Position numbers and translations under genes: made by a program. DNA of 8,268 nt from Synergistaceae bacterium (GTDB lineage Bacteria > Synergistota > Synergistia > Synergistales > Aminobacteriaceae), in assembly GCA_031270755.1 (NCBI GenBank), contig JAISWV010000101.1, positions 1-8,268 of the forward strand, given 5' to 3'. The notes beneath the pieces were generated by a model. That model did no database searches. It was not told where the DNA came from and saw only the letters and a list, made by a program, of their open reading frames with translations. This document shows positions 1 to 6,389 of the stretch, piece by piece. The first letter of the stretch is position 1, and every line of letters begins with the position of its first letter.

Positions 1-142
1 GGATAGCTTCTCATGTTGTACTCACCCGTCCGCTACTCCGTACCGCCCTCCGCGTTGCCGCTTCAAACAGCCGTCGTTCAACTTGCATGTGTTAAGCACG
101 CCGCCAGCGTTCGTCCTGAGCCAGGATCAAACTCTCAGCTCA
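1..142 (-). rRNA. rrs: 16S ribosomal RNA, 5' end (partial)
   Basis: Read on the minus strand, this is the 5' end of a small-subunit rRNA gene. It contains the near-universal GAGTTTGATCCTGGCTCAG (positions 134-116), followed by the conserved GACGAACGCTGGCGGCGTG, then AACACATGCAAGT and GCGGACGGGTGAGTA. The 5' end is placed near 142 by counting back eight bases from GAGTTTGATC as in the E. coli molecule, so it is accurate to a few bases. The gene runs leftward off the window, and only about the first 140 nt are present. The segment after GGTGAGTA (plus-strand positions 1-18) differs from the usual ACGCGTGAGAA form, which hints at a lineage distant from the common model phyla. Confidence 0.97.
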
Positions 143-148
143 CTTCTT

Positions 149-177
149 CTTTTAAAGCATACTCAAAATTCAAAGCA
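149..177 (-). promoter_or_regulatory. boxA-like antitermination elements
   Basis: Two related words, TGCTTTGAA (177-169) and TGCTTTAAAAG (159-149), sit just before the 16S 5' end. They resemble the bacterial boxA core (TGYTCTTTRA type) bound by NusB/S10, but lack the C after TGCT/TGYT. Position and similarity are suggestive only. Confidence 0.3.
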
Positions 178-330
178 CGCCCAAAACGCACTGACCTCCG
201 CTCTCGCGACAGTCTCGATCGCTTCTCGCCTGTTTCCGCTTCTCTTCGACCATTTTCACTTCTTCGCCTCTGTTGGCTCGCCTGTAAATTTGTCAAGTTT
301 CTACCTTGTTTAAGGCTGACTTTACAACCA

Positions 331-366
331 TTCGCAAGGTTTTTCTTACTTTCTCTTTCTTGCGAA
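331..366 (-). repeat. Leader hairpin with purine-rich loop
   Basis: This is a perfect 8-bp inverted repeat, TTCGCAAG (366-359) and CTTGCGAA (338-331) on the minus strand. It encloses a 20-nt loop made almost entirely of A and G. It lies about 30 nt after the predicted rRNA start site. It lacks a T tract and so is not an intrinsic terminator. It may be a leader structural element or a coincidence. Confidence 0.45.
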
Positions 367-403
367 GTCGCTTTCAACAACCTCCGCAACAAGGAGCTTA
401 GGT

Positions 404-432
404 ATGATACCTCGGTGTTACGATTTTGTAAA
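404..432 (-). promoter_or_regulatory. rRNA operon promoter (sigma-70 type)
   Basis: On the minus strand, -35 TTTACA (432-427) and -10 TATCAT (409-404) are separated by exactly 17 bp, each matching 5 of 6 consensus bases. An A/T tract AAAAAATT (453-446) lies upstream of the -35, where an UP element would sit. The predicted start is near 397-398. The -10 is embedded in GGTAT-G-ATACC (401-411), a short inverted repeat with a single central base. This is the best promoter in the recA-16S gap and points at the 16S gene. Confidence 0.7.
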
Positions 433-520
433 CCCCCATGGAAGAATTTTTTACATTTTATTTTATCCCCATTTTTTCTCGGTTGCATTTACCCCTATAA
501 AGTTGCAGTTACTTTTTCAA

Positions 521-550
521 TCGACCTTTATTTTATCGACCTTTATTTTA
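521..550. repeat. 15-bp perfect tandem duplication after recA
   Basis: TCGACCTTTATTTTA occurs twice back to back (521-535 and 536-550), ending one base before the recA stop codon. It lies in the AT-rich stretch between recA and the rRNA promoter. I could find no convincing GC-rich hairpin plus T tract serving as a recA terminator here. Confidence 0.9.
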
Positions 551-551
551 T

Positions 552-1676
<1,125 letters not shown>

Positions 1677-1684
1677 TCTGAAAG

Positions 1685-1693
1685 CTCACTCCC
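1685..1693 (-). promoter_or_regulatory. recA ribosome binding site (supports TTG start)
   Basis: GGGAGTGAG on the minus strand ends 8 nt before the TTG at 1676-1674. An ATG at 1695-1693 overlaps it but is out of frame with recA, so the TTG is the supported start. Confidence 0.65.
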
Positions 1694-1734
1694 ATTTTTG
1701 ACATATTTTTATTTATTGTTAGATGTACGGCAAC

Positions 1735-1748
1735 GCTAAGTGCTAAGT
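1735..1748. repeat. 7-bp tandem repeat near recA promoter
   Basis: GCTAAGT is repeated directly (1735-1741 and 1742-1748) and overlaps the downstream part of the putative recA -10. It could be an operator half-site pair, but I do not recognise it as a known LexA box. Confidence 0.5.
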
Positions 1749-1774
1749 ATCCGACAGTGTAACGGAGAAGTCAA
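1746..1774 (-). promoter_or_regulatory. Putative recA promoter
   Basis: On the minus strand, TTGACT (1774-1769, 5 of 6 matches) and GATACT (1751-1746, 4 of 6) are spaced by 17 bp in the cinA-recA gap. The leader to the TTG start would be about 65 nt. No obvious terminator separates cinA from recA, so both read-through from cinA and separate initiation are possible. Confidence 0.5.
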
Positions 1775-1791
1775 GAAAACGGCGTTCTTCG

Positions 1792-3021
1792 TCACAACTC
1801 GCACATCCGGCGCCAGACTGCTGTCAGCGCTATGCGAACGGCGCGCTCACGTACGAGATCCCGGCCGCCCGTCAAACGGCGGGCGAAGGAACTGCTCTCC
1901 ATTTCGCTCCCGGTCCATGAAGCCGTGGCGAACCACACCGTCCCTACGGGTTTTTCTTCGGTGCCTCCATCCGGTCCCGCGATTCCCGTCACAGCAAGGG
2001 CCAACGACGTTCCGTAATGCCGCAGCGCGCCTCTCGCCATGCTCTCCGCGCACTCTCCGCTGACTGCTCCATGCCGGTCCAGAAGGGCCGACTCCACGTC
2101 TAGCACCCTTTTTTTTGCCTTGTTGCTGTAAGTCACCGCGCTCCCCGCAAAAACGGCCGAGCTCCCGGGGACGCCGGTCAGCGCAGCGCCCAGCAAACCT
2201 CCCGTGCAGGACTCCGCGCACGAGAGCGTCAGCCCCTTTTCCCGCCCCGTTGCAAGTATGGCCTCCGGCAGAGTGGCGCAGCCCTCCGGCAAAACGCTGC
2301 CCGCGAAGCGCTCGCGCACCGTACGGAGAGCGGACTCCACCCGCGGGGCCTCGCCTCGAATCACAAACTCCACCAAGCCGAAAGAGGGCAGGACCGAGAC
2401 GTGCAGGCGCTCGTCCGTGACGACCTCCGGCACCTGCGTCACGGCCAGGCTTTCAGGAACCCCGACGACCGCGGCGGACTTCCAGACTCTCCCCCCTTTC
2501 TCTCGAAACAGGAAAGGCGCCACCTCTTGCTGCACCATGGCCTCGAACTCGAAGGGCACCCCGGGGAAACACCAGACCCGGGTCCCCAATTTCTCGAAAT
2601 GAATGCCAAGGGCCGAGCCCGCGGGGTTGTATACCCCTTGGGTTTCCGCGGGAAGAAGTCCCTGAACCGGGCGGGACCGTTCGACCACCTCCTTCAGCGA
2701 TGTCCCCTCGAACCGCGAGACCACGCGGTCGTACAGAGCGTCGTTCACGGTCAAACCGCACTTCAGGTACTCGGCTACGGCGTAACGCGTTTTATCGTCG
2801 TGAGTGGGCCCCAGCCCCCCGGAGAAAACCAAAAGTTCGGCCTTCCCCACCCAACGCCCCAGCGTGTCCGCAATCGAAGGCACGTCGTCCGGCACGACCT
2901 CTACGCGAAGAACCTTCCATCCCGCGTCGTGCAGAAGCCACGCCAAAGAAGCGCAGTTGCCTTCGCGACGTATCCCGCTCAAAAGCTCATCACCTATCGC
3001 CACCAATACAGCCGTTTTCAC
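1792..3021 (-). CDS. cinA: CinA family protein with NMN deamidase (PncC) domain
   Basis: This 409-aa two-domain protein has close to the usual CinA length. The N-terminal MoaB/MogA-like domain (COG1058 type, about residues 4-170) shows GDELLSG (10-16) and SGGLGPTHDD (67-76). The C-terminal CinA/PncC domain (about 250-405) shows AESCTGGLLG (269-278), PGSSAVF (285-291), TYSNKAK (297-303) and AVTGIAGPDGGT (343-354). In this family the C-terminal domain hydrolyses nicotinamide mononucleotide to nicotinate mononucleotide, salvaging pyridine nucleotides. COG1058 domains have been linked to ADP-ribose hydrolysis. The start is GTG, preceded at 8 nt by a perfect AAGGAGG. The ATG seven bases upstream is out of frame. 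A cinA-recA order is known from other bacteria, where the pair can be co-transcribed during competence. Nothing here shows competence control. Confidence 0.95.
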   Translation of the reverse strand: MKTAVLVAIGDELLSGIRREGNCASLAWLLHDAGWKVLRVEVVPDDVPSIADTLGRWVGKAELLVFSGGLGPTHDDKTRYAVAEYLKCGLTVNDALYDRVVSRFEGTSLKEVVERSRPVQGLLPAETQGVYNPAGSALGIHFEKLGTRVWCFPGVPFEFEAMVQQEVAPFLFREKGGRVWKSAAVVGVPESLAVTQVPEVVTDERLHVSVLPSFGLVEFVIRGEAPRVESALRTVRERFAGSVLPEGCATLPEAILATGREKGLTLSCAESCTGGLLGAALTGVPGSSAVFAGSAVTYSNKAKKRVLDVESALLDRHGAVSGECAESMARGALRHYGTSLALAVTGIAGPDGGTEEKPVGTVWFATASWTGSEMESSSFARRLTGGRDLVRERAVRIALTAVWRRMCEL

Positions 3022-3029
3022 GACGCATT

Positions 3030-3047
3030 CCTCCTTATCTCCTTATC
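3030..3047 (-). promoter_or_regulatory. cinA ribosome binding site within an 8-bp tandem repeat
   Basis: AAGGAGG (3036-3030) lies 8 nt before the GTG at 3021-3019 and fixes that start. The upstream bases form GATAAGGA twice in tandem (3047-3032 on the minus strand), giving a second, weaker purine tract further upstream. Confidence 0.75.
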
Positions 3048-3084
3048 CGGCGCGATCTTCTCGATTCGATATCTTTTCGAGATC

Positions 3085-3090
3085 AGTATA
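3085..3090 (-). promoter_or_regulatory. Putative cinA promoter (-10 element only)
   Basis: TATACT on the minus strand (5 of 6 matches) lies about 65 bp upstream of the cinA start. No good -35 is found at 16-18 bp; the best is TTCGTG, a poor match. An activator or another element may compensate, or the match may be chance. Confidence 0.35.
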
Positions 3091-3140
3091 CCGCAGAAGC
3101 AGTCAGGCACGAATGACGCGCCGAAGCGGCGATCTTCCAA

Positions 3141-3166
3141 TACCTATAGCGAGGTACCTATAGCGA
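3141..3166. repeat. 12-bp direct repeat pair in the divergent control region
   Basis: TACCTATAGCGA occurs perfectly twice (3141-3152 and 3155-3166) with a 2-bp spacer, giving a 14-bp period. Each copy contains the palindrome CTATAG. The pair lies 25-50 bp upstream of the -35 of the response-regulator promoter and on the opposite side of the putative cinA -10, a position typical of activator binding sites. A third TACC follows at 3173 without the rest of the motif. The binding protein is unknown. Confidence 0.75.
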
Positions 3167-3190
3167 CCCCGATACCAATCTGGAATGCCG

Positions 3191-3219
3191 TTGTGCTTTC
3201 ATGAAAGGTGCATTATAAT
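3191..3219 (+). promoter_or_regulatory. Promoter of the response regulator gene
   Basis: A perfect -10 TATAAT (3214-3219) is paired with TTGTGC (3191-3196, 3 of 6) at 17 bp. The start is predicted near 3225, giving a leader of about 50 nt. The weak -35 and the repeats upstream suggest an activator-dependent promoter. Confidence 0.65.
3196..3207. promoter_or_regulatory. Palindromic putative operator in the promoter spacer
   Basis: CTTTCATGAAAG is a perfect 12-bp palindrome lying between the -35 and -10 of the response-regulator promoter. A protein bound here would block RNA polymerase, so it looks like a repressor operator. The cognate regulator is not identified; autoregulation by the adjacent gene is one option. 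Confidence 0.5.
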
Positions 3220-3273
3220 TAGGCCTCAAGTCCTAAATGAACACTGACTTATATTGACAGGTGGTGGTTGAGA

Positions 3274-3987
3274 GTGTTAAAGGTTGTTTTGGCTGACGAC
3301 CATAAGCTTTTCAGAGACGGCCTTCGTAAAATCCTGGAGCTGGAGCCCGACATCCAAGTCGTGGCCGAGGCGGGAGACGGAGAAGAGGCTTTGTCGATGA
3401 TTCGCGAACACCTTCCGGATACTGTGCTCTTCGACATCAACATGCCCAGAATGGACGGCATTCAATTGGTGCGGGAACTCAAAAACATCAAGCTCAGAAC
3501 GGCCCTAATAGCCGTCAGTGCCTACGACGACGAAGATTGTTTGGCGACCCTTTCCGCAGAGGGCGTTTTGGGTTTCGTCTTGAAGTCCTCGGGAAGGAAC
3601 GAACTCTTGGCGGCTATCCACGCCGTCAGCCGCGAACAATCCTACGTGGATCCCCGTGTCGCCGGGAAACTGATGACGAGCTTCGCCAGGCGTAAAAACG
3701 AAAACGACCTCTTGGCGGAATTGACTCCCAGGGAGAAAGAGATCCTCTATTGGCTGGCTCAAGGCCTCAGTAACAACGAGGTTGCAACCCGTATGGTGCT
3801 GTCCGAAAAAACGGTGAAAAATCACGTCAGCCACATGCTCAAAAAGCTGGACATCCGCGACCGAACCCAGGCTGCCATCATGGCTTGGAAAGCGGGGTTC
3901 GCCCAGCTCAGTCCCGACACGCTGGAACAGTTCGTGAACAGCGGGCGAACCGTCGAGAAAAGCGGAGTCTTCCGCAGCCAGGCATAG
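3274..3987 (+). CDS. NarL/FixJ-type response regulator (receiver + LuxR HTH)
   Basis: This is a two-component transcription factor of 237 aa from the preferred GTG. The receiver domain (about 1-120) has the acidic pair D8-D9 in LADDHK, the phospho-acceptor D54 in LFDINMP, S82 in AVSAYDD and the conserved K104 in FVLKSSG. A LuxR-type helix-turn-helix (about 149-208) reads LTPREKEIL, then GLSNNEVATRM, then SEKTVKNHVSHMLKKL, followed by a short tail of about 28 residues. Phosphorylation by a histidine kinase would be expected to switch DNA binding. No kinase is in the window, so its signal and targets are unknown. GTG at 3274 is preferred because AGGTGG (3259-3264) is 9 nt away. The TTG at 3268, which would add two residues, is only 3 nt from it. 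It is the only plus-strand gene and is convergent with the MFS gene. Confidence 0.93.
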   Translation: MLKVVLADDHKLFRDGLRKILELEPDIQVVAEAGDGEEALSMIREHLPDTVLFDINMPRMDGIQLVRELKNIKLRTALIAVSAYDDEDCLATLSAEGVLGFVLKSSGRNELLAAIHAVSREQSYVDPRVAGKLMTSFARRKNENDLLAELTPREKEILYWLAQGLSNNEVATRMVLSEKTVKNHVSHMLKKLDIRDRTQAAIMAWKAGFAQLSPDTLEQFVNSGRTVEKSGVFRSQA

Positions 3988-4004
3988 AACGGTCGGGCAT
4001 AGAA
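3981..4004. repeat. 9-bp direct repeat across the convergent gap
   Basis: GGCATAGAA occurs at 3981-3989 and 3996-4004, 15 bp apart and in the same frame, so the regulator's TAG stop is duplicated in frame 15 bases later. The 38-bp gap between the two convergent genes contains no recognisable terminator hairpin. Confidence 0.6.
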
Positions 4005-4025
4005 AAAAGTGAATGGAGCTCTGCG

Positions 4026-5216
4026 TCAGTTTGCCAGTTTTTTAAAAGCTCGCGCCCAAAAGAAAGGCATTCCCAATATGGGAAGAACCGCCAGAAAGAC
4101 GAAAGTCGCGTCGAGACCCATCGTGTCCGCCAGCTTGCCGAAAGGGGCCACCAGGATGTTGCTGACGCCCCAAGACAATCCCATGACGATGGAGCTCGCC
4201 GCGCTGCGCTCGGTAGGCGCCAGCGTTTGCGCTACGACTACGGTCAAGGGCAGAGTCGAGTAAATGCAAGAAATTCCGAGGACATCCAGCACGACCGAAA
4301 GAAAGTCCGTCGTAAAGGCTGCCGTCAGCAAAATGACGGCTCCGAGGATCATGCTTCCCTGAAGGGCTCTCTTGTTCCCGAACCGTTTGGCGGCCGCTCC
4401 CATCGGAATCATGGCCAGAGTGCTGCCCAGGGTGAGGCAAAAAACGATGGTTCCCACGGACTCCAGGTTCCCGCCTCGAGCCGCTATTTTCAGAGGCAGG
4501 AAAAAACGCATGCACTGAAAAAGCGAGTCACGAATCAATGACACGCCCCAAACGGGATAGAGCACCGCGAAAAGGGCCCCGATGGTTTTGAAAAAACCCT
4601 TGCGCCTCTTGTCTGAGGCGAGTTCTTCATCTCTCAAGAACGGCATGGAAAAATAAATGAGAGGCGCCAGAAGCAGGGCAGGAACCAGCGTCACCAAAAG
4701 TCCCTTGTAGCCCAGGGCTTTCACGGTTCCCACCGCGATGATGGGACTGAGCATGGTACCCACGGTCCCGGCTATGTTGAACCACGTCAAAGAGCGGGTC
4801 AAATGTTCCGGTTTGGAAACGTAACCGACTCCTCCAGTTCCCTGGGGATGGTAGAGGGCGCTGCCGAAGCCCCAAAGTCCCGCGAAAAAAACAGCCGCGC
4901 CATAAGAACGTGCGTTGGGCACCATGACAGCTCCCAGGCCGCAGAAGACAGGCCCGATCATCATGAGAAGGGGTCTGCGTATGCGATCGCACATGTAGCC
5001 AATGACGGGCTGGCAGATGATGTGAAAAATCCCCACGATGACGTTGAAATTGCTTGCCAGAGTGTAGGAAAGCCCCAAATTGTCCTTGATGAAAGGGATG
5101 AAAGTCGCCAGGAAAGCGGCGTACATGTCATTGACGCAATGCGCCAACGATATCAGCGCCACCTTCATTTCCGATAAACGCAAATAGTCCCTGAAGCCAA
5201 GCACTTTCTCCGACAT
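4026..5216 (-). CDS. MFS transporter, Fsr (fosmidomycin resistance)-like
   Basis: This is a 396-aa integral membrane protein with about 12 hydrophobic segments in two halves separated by a charged loop (DEELASDKRRKG, about 196-207), the standard major facilitator plan. The N-terminal segment SLAHCVNDMYAAFLATFIP, the motif-A-like GYMCDRIRRP (73-82) and GSALYHPQGTGGVG (118-131) recall the family of E. coli Fsr (SLSHLLNDM, FHPE). The C-terminal half has VVVAQTLAPTERSAASS (326-342). Transporters of this kind are proton-driven exporters of drugs or small organic compounds; the substrate here cannot be read from the sequence. The ATG start is preceded by TGGAGA (5228-5223). It lies only 33 bp after the channel gene on the same strand, with no promoter visible between them, so the two are probably co-transcribed. 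Confidence 0.9.
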   Translation of the reverse strand: MSEKVLGFRDYLRLSEMKVALISLAHCVNDMYAAFLATFIPFIKDNLGLSYTLASNFNVIVGIFHIICQPVIGYMCDRIRRPLLMMIGPVFCGLGAVMVPNARSYGAAVFFAGLWGFGSALYHPQGTGGVGYVSKPEHLTRSLTWFNIAGTVGTMLSPIIAVGTVKALGYKGLLVTLVPALLLAPLIYFSMPFLRDEELASDKRRKGFFKTIGALFAVLYPVWGVSLIRDSLFQCMRFFLPLKIAARGGNLESVGTIVFCLTLGSTLAMIPMGAAAKRFGNKRALQGSMILGAVILLTAAFTTDFLSVVLDVLGISCIYSTLPLTVVVAQTLAPTERSAASSIVMGLSWGVSNILVAPFGKLADTMGLDATFVFLAVLPILGMPFFWARAFKKLAN

Positions 5217-5237
5217 TGTCGTTCTCCATTCCGTAAA

Positions 5238-5250
5238 GAGCCGGCGGCTC
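5238..5250. repeat. Small hairpin at the channel gene stop codon
   Basis: GAGCCG-G-CGGCTC is a perfect inverted repeat of 6 bp arms around one base. Its edge overlaps the last base of the channel gene's TAG (5252-5250). On the minus strand it is followed only by TTTACGG, so it would be a weak terminator at best. It could be an intercistronic stability element between channel and transporter. Confidence 0.45.
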
Positions 5251-6302
5251 TAATTTTTAACGATACAAACGGCCTTCATTGGCAAAGCGACCGTCAAGTC
5301 CTCCTTCGGGTTGATTTGAGAAAGCCACAGCCCTACAGGCGCCTGCGGGTTGTCTTTGGGCGGAGCGATAACGCCTACAGGCAGATGACCGTCTTTCCGA
5401 AGGCGCTTGAAAAAGTCGCCCAAGGGTTTTCCGCCGAATTCATCCGAAATGTTGAACGCCGCGAAACGATGTCCTTGGTCGGAGGCGCACAGAATATCTC
5501 TCATGAAAACCGATATGCCCGCGTGGACCGCGCAAGTCGCCGTAATTTCGGCGATCAGGCTGTCGCAGTAAATGATGTCGTCCACCTTGGCGAGCCGGGC
5601 ATGGCGTTCGTTATCGGGGTTGGCCAGCTCGATGACGCTATAGAGCTCGTGGTTGGCGGACTCGACAGCCAAAGCGGTCAGGATGGTTTTCGCGTCCGCG
5701 TCGTCCGGGCTCCCGGAGGGGTTTGACAAGATGATTGCCGCCGCGGCATCCGTCACGCCCGCGCGGGAAAGGACCTCTTCGTCGGCGGGAGAGCCCGCGG
5801 CGAAGTACACGTCGTTGGCCAAGGAGGAAGGGCGCTCGGAAGCGATAACCGCCACCTGCTTTCCCGCGGCGAGCAGTTCTCGCAAAATGAGGCGTCCGCG
5901 TTCGTTCCAACCGCAAATCAAAGTGTGCCCCGCGTACTTACACCGACTCATCCCCATCAGCTCCCTCAATTTGCTTGCCATCAAACGCTGCATGATCTCC
6001 GAAAAGATCACCCCCAGCAAGGCCACCCCCACGATGGATAGAACGAAAACGATCAGTCGGCCCGAGAAAGTCCTCGGGTTTGTGGCGAACTCGCCCTGTC
6101 CGATGAGCGTGAACAGTACCGACCAAAGCGCGTTGACATAAGAACCTTGAAAATTCTGCTCCTGGTGCCACACCAAATAAGCGGATCCGAAAAGCAACGC
6201 CCCGAACCCCAAAACGACCCACAAAAAGTGTTTTCCGATCTTTCGGGCGATGGCCTTGCCTCGGCGGACGCCTTTTACCATTTTCATGAACCGAGCGCTC
6301 AT
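5250..6302 (-). CDS. 2TM ion channel with C-terminal RCK (TrkA-N) domain, atypical filter
   Basis: This is a 350-aa MthK-like channel subunit. Basic N-terminal residues precede TM1 (about 25-45), a pore helix (about 55-65), the filter region (65-71), TM2 (about 81-103), a cytoplasmic RCK Rossmann domain starting near 125, and an RCK_C-like end (about 276-350). The RCK domain opens with LICGWNERGR, like MthK's ICGW sequence rather than the TrkA GxGxxG. Such channels assemble as tetramers and are gated by ligands bound to the RCK ring. The filter reads T-L-I-G-Q-G-E where K+ channels have T-T-V-G-Y-G-D: the two glycines remain, but the Tyr is Gln and the site-4 Thr is Leu. Ion selectivity is therefore uncertain. 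The start is ATG 6302, preceded at 8 nt by GAGGGG. A GTG at 6344 would add 14 residues but lies inside an intrinsic terminator. Confidence 0.85.
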   Translation of the reverse strand: MSARFMKMVKGVRRGKAIARKIGKHFLWVVLGFGALLFGSAYLVWHQEQNFQGSYVNALWSVLFTLIGQGEFATNPRTFSGRLIVFVLSIVGVALLGVIFSEIMQRLMASKLRELMGMSRCKYAGHTLICGWNERGRLILRELLAAGKQVAVIASERPSSLANDVYFAAGSPADEEVLSRAGVTDAAAAIILSNPSGSPDDADAKTILTALAVESANHELYSVIELANPDNERHARLAKVDDIIYCDSLIAEITATCAVHAGISVFMRDILCASDQGHRFAAFNISDEFGGKPLGDFFKRLRKDGHLPVGVIAPPKDNPQAPVGLWLSQINPKEDLTVALPMKAVCIVKN

Positions 6303-6310
6303 TTTGCAAA

Positions 6311-6316
6311 CCCCTC
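6311..6316 (-). promoter_or_regulatory. Channel gene ribosome binding site (decides start)
   Basis: GAGGGG on the minus strand is 8 nt before ATG 6302-6300. The alternative GTG at 6344 has no comparable site. Only 11 bp separate this RBS from the T tract of the upstream terminator. Confidence 0.75.
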
Positions 6317-6327
6317 GAACGACGCAC

Positions 6328-6356
6328 AAAAAATGCCGCGACACGGAAACGCGGCA
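6328..6356 (-). terminator. Rho-independent terminator after the exported-protein gene
   Basis: On the minus strand TGCCGCG (6356-6350) pairs with CGCGGCA (6340-6334) in a perfect GC-rich 7-bp stem with a 9-nt loop, followed directly by six Ts (6333-6328). It lies 34 bp after the stop of the exported-protein gene. It also lies just upstream of the channel gene's RBS with no room for a promoter between, so it may act as an attenuator for the channel-transporter pair. On the plus strand the stem is followed by TATTTTCT, so weak bidirectional action is possible. Confidence 0.88.
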
Positions 6357-6389
6357 CTATTTTCTCGCAACTTCACGGCAAAACGCTCT

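Larger units (their letters stand above)
143..397 (-). other. rRNA operon leader (non-coding)
   Basis: About 255 nt separate the predicted rRNA start site from the 16S 5' end, and no credible reading frame occupies them on either strand. On the minus strand the leader can fold. It has a perfect 8-bp stem at 366-359/338-331. It also has a 10-bp stem, TGTAAAGTCA (326-317) with TGAC-AAA-TTTACA (295-283), interrupted by a 3-nt bulge. Near the 16S gene two boxA-like words occur, TGCTTTGAA (177-169) and TGCTTTAAAAG (159-149). Long structured leaders with boxA-type antitermination elements are normal for bacterial rRNA operons, where they help processing and transcription through the operon. The role here is inferred from position. 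Confidence 0.6.

Noticed and set aside
154..185. Possible promoter TTGGGC-17-TATGCT right before the 16S gene
   Set aside because: It matches poorly at the -35 and would start transcription almost at the mature 16S end; the words fit boxA-like elements better.
291..296. Consensus TTGACA -35 on the minus strand inside the rRNA leader
   Set aside because: No acceptable -10 lies 16-18 bp downstream (ACAGAG), and the bases are part of a stem in the leader; the TTTACA-17-TATCAT promoter at 404-432 is much better.
1698..1703. Perfect TTGACA on the plus strand in the cinA-recA gap
   Set aside because: No good -10 follows (TAGATG/AGATGT), and it would only drive antisense RNA into cinA.
1677..1791. 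LexA/SOS box upstream of recA
   Set aside because: Neither CTG-N10-CAG nor GAAC-N4-GTTC style sites are present; SOS control by another motif cannot be judged from one promoter.
3962..3975. Small hairpin GCGGA-TCCGC near the end of the response regulator
   Set aside because: The stem is 5 bp, inside the coding region, with no following T run.
6300..6344. Longer channel protein starting at GTG 6344
   Set aside because: That start lies inside the terminator stem-loop and has no ribosome binding site, whereas ATG 6302 has GAGGGG at 8 nt.
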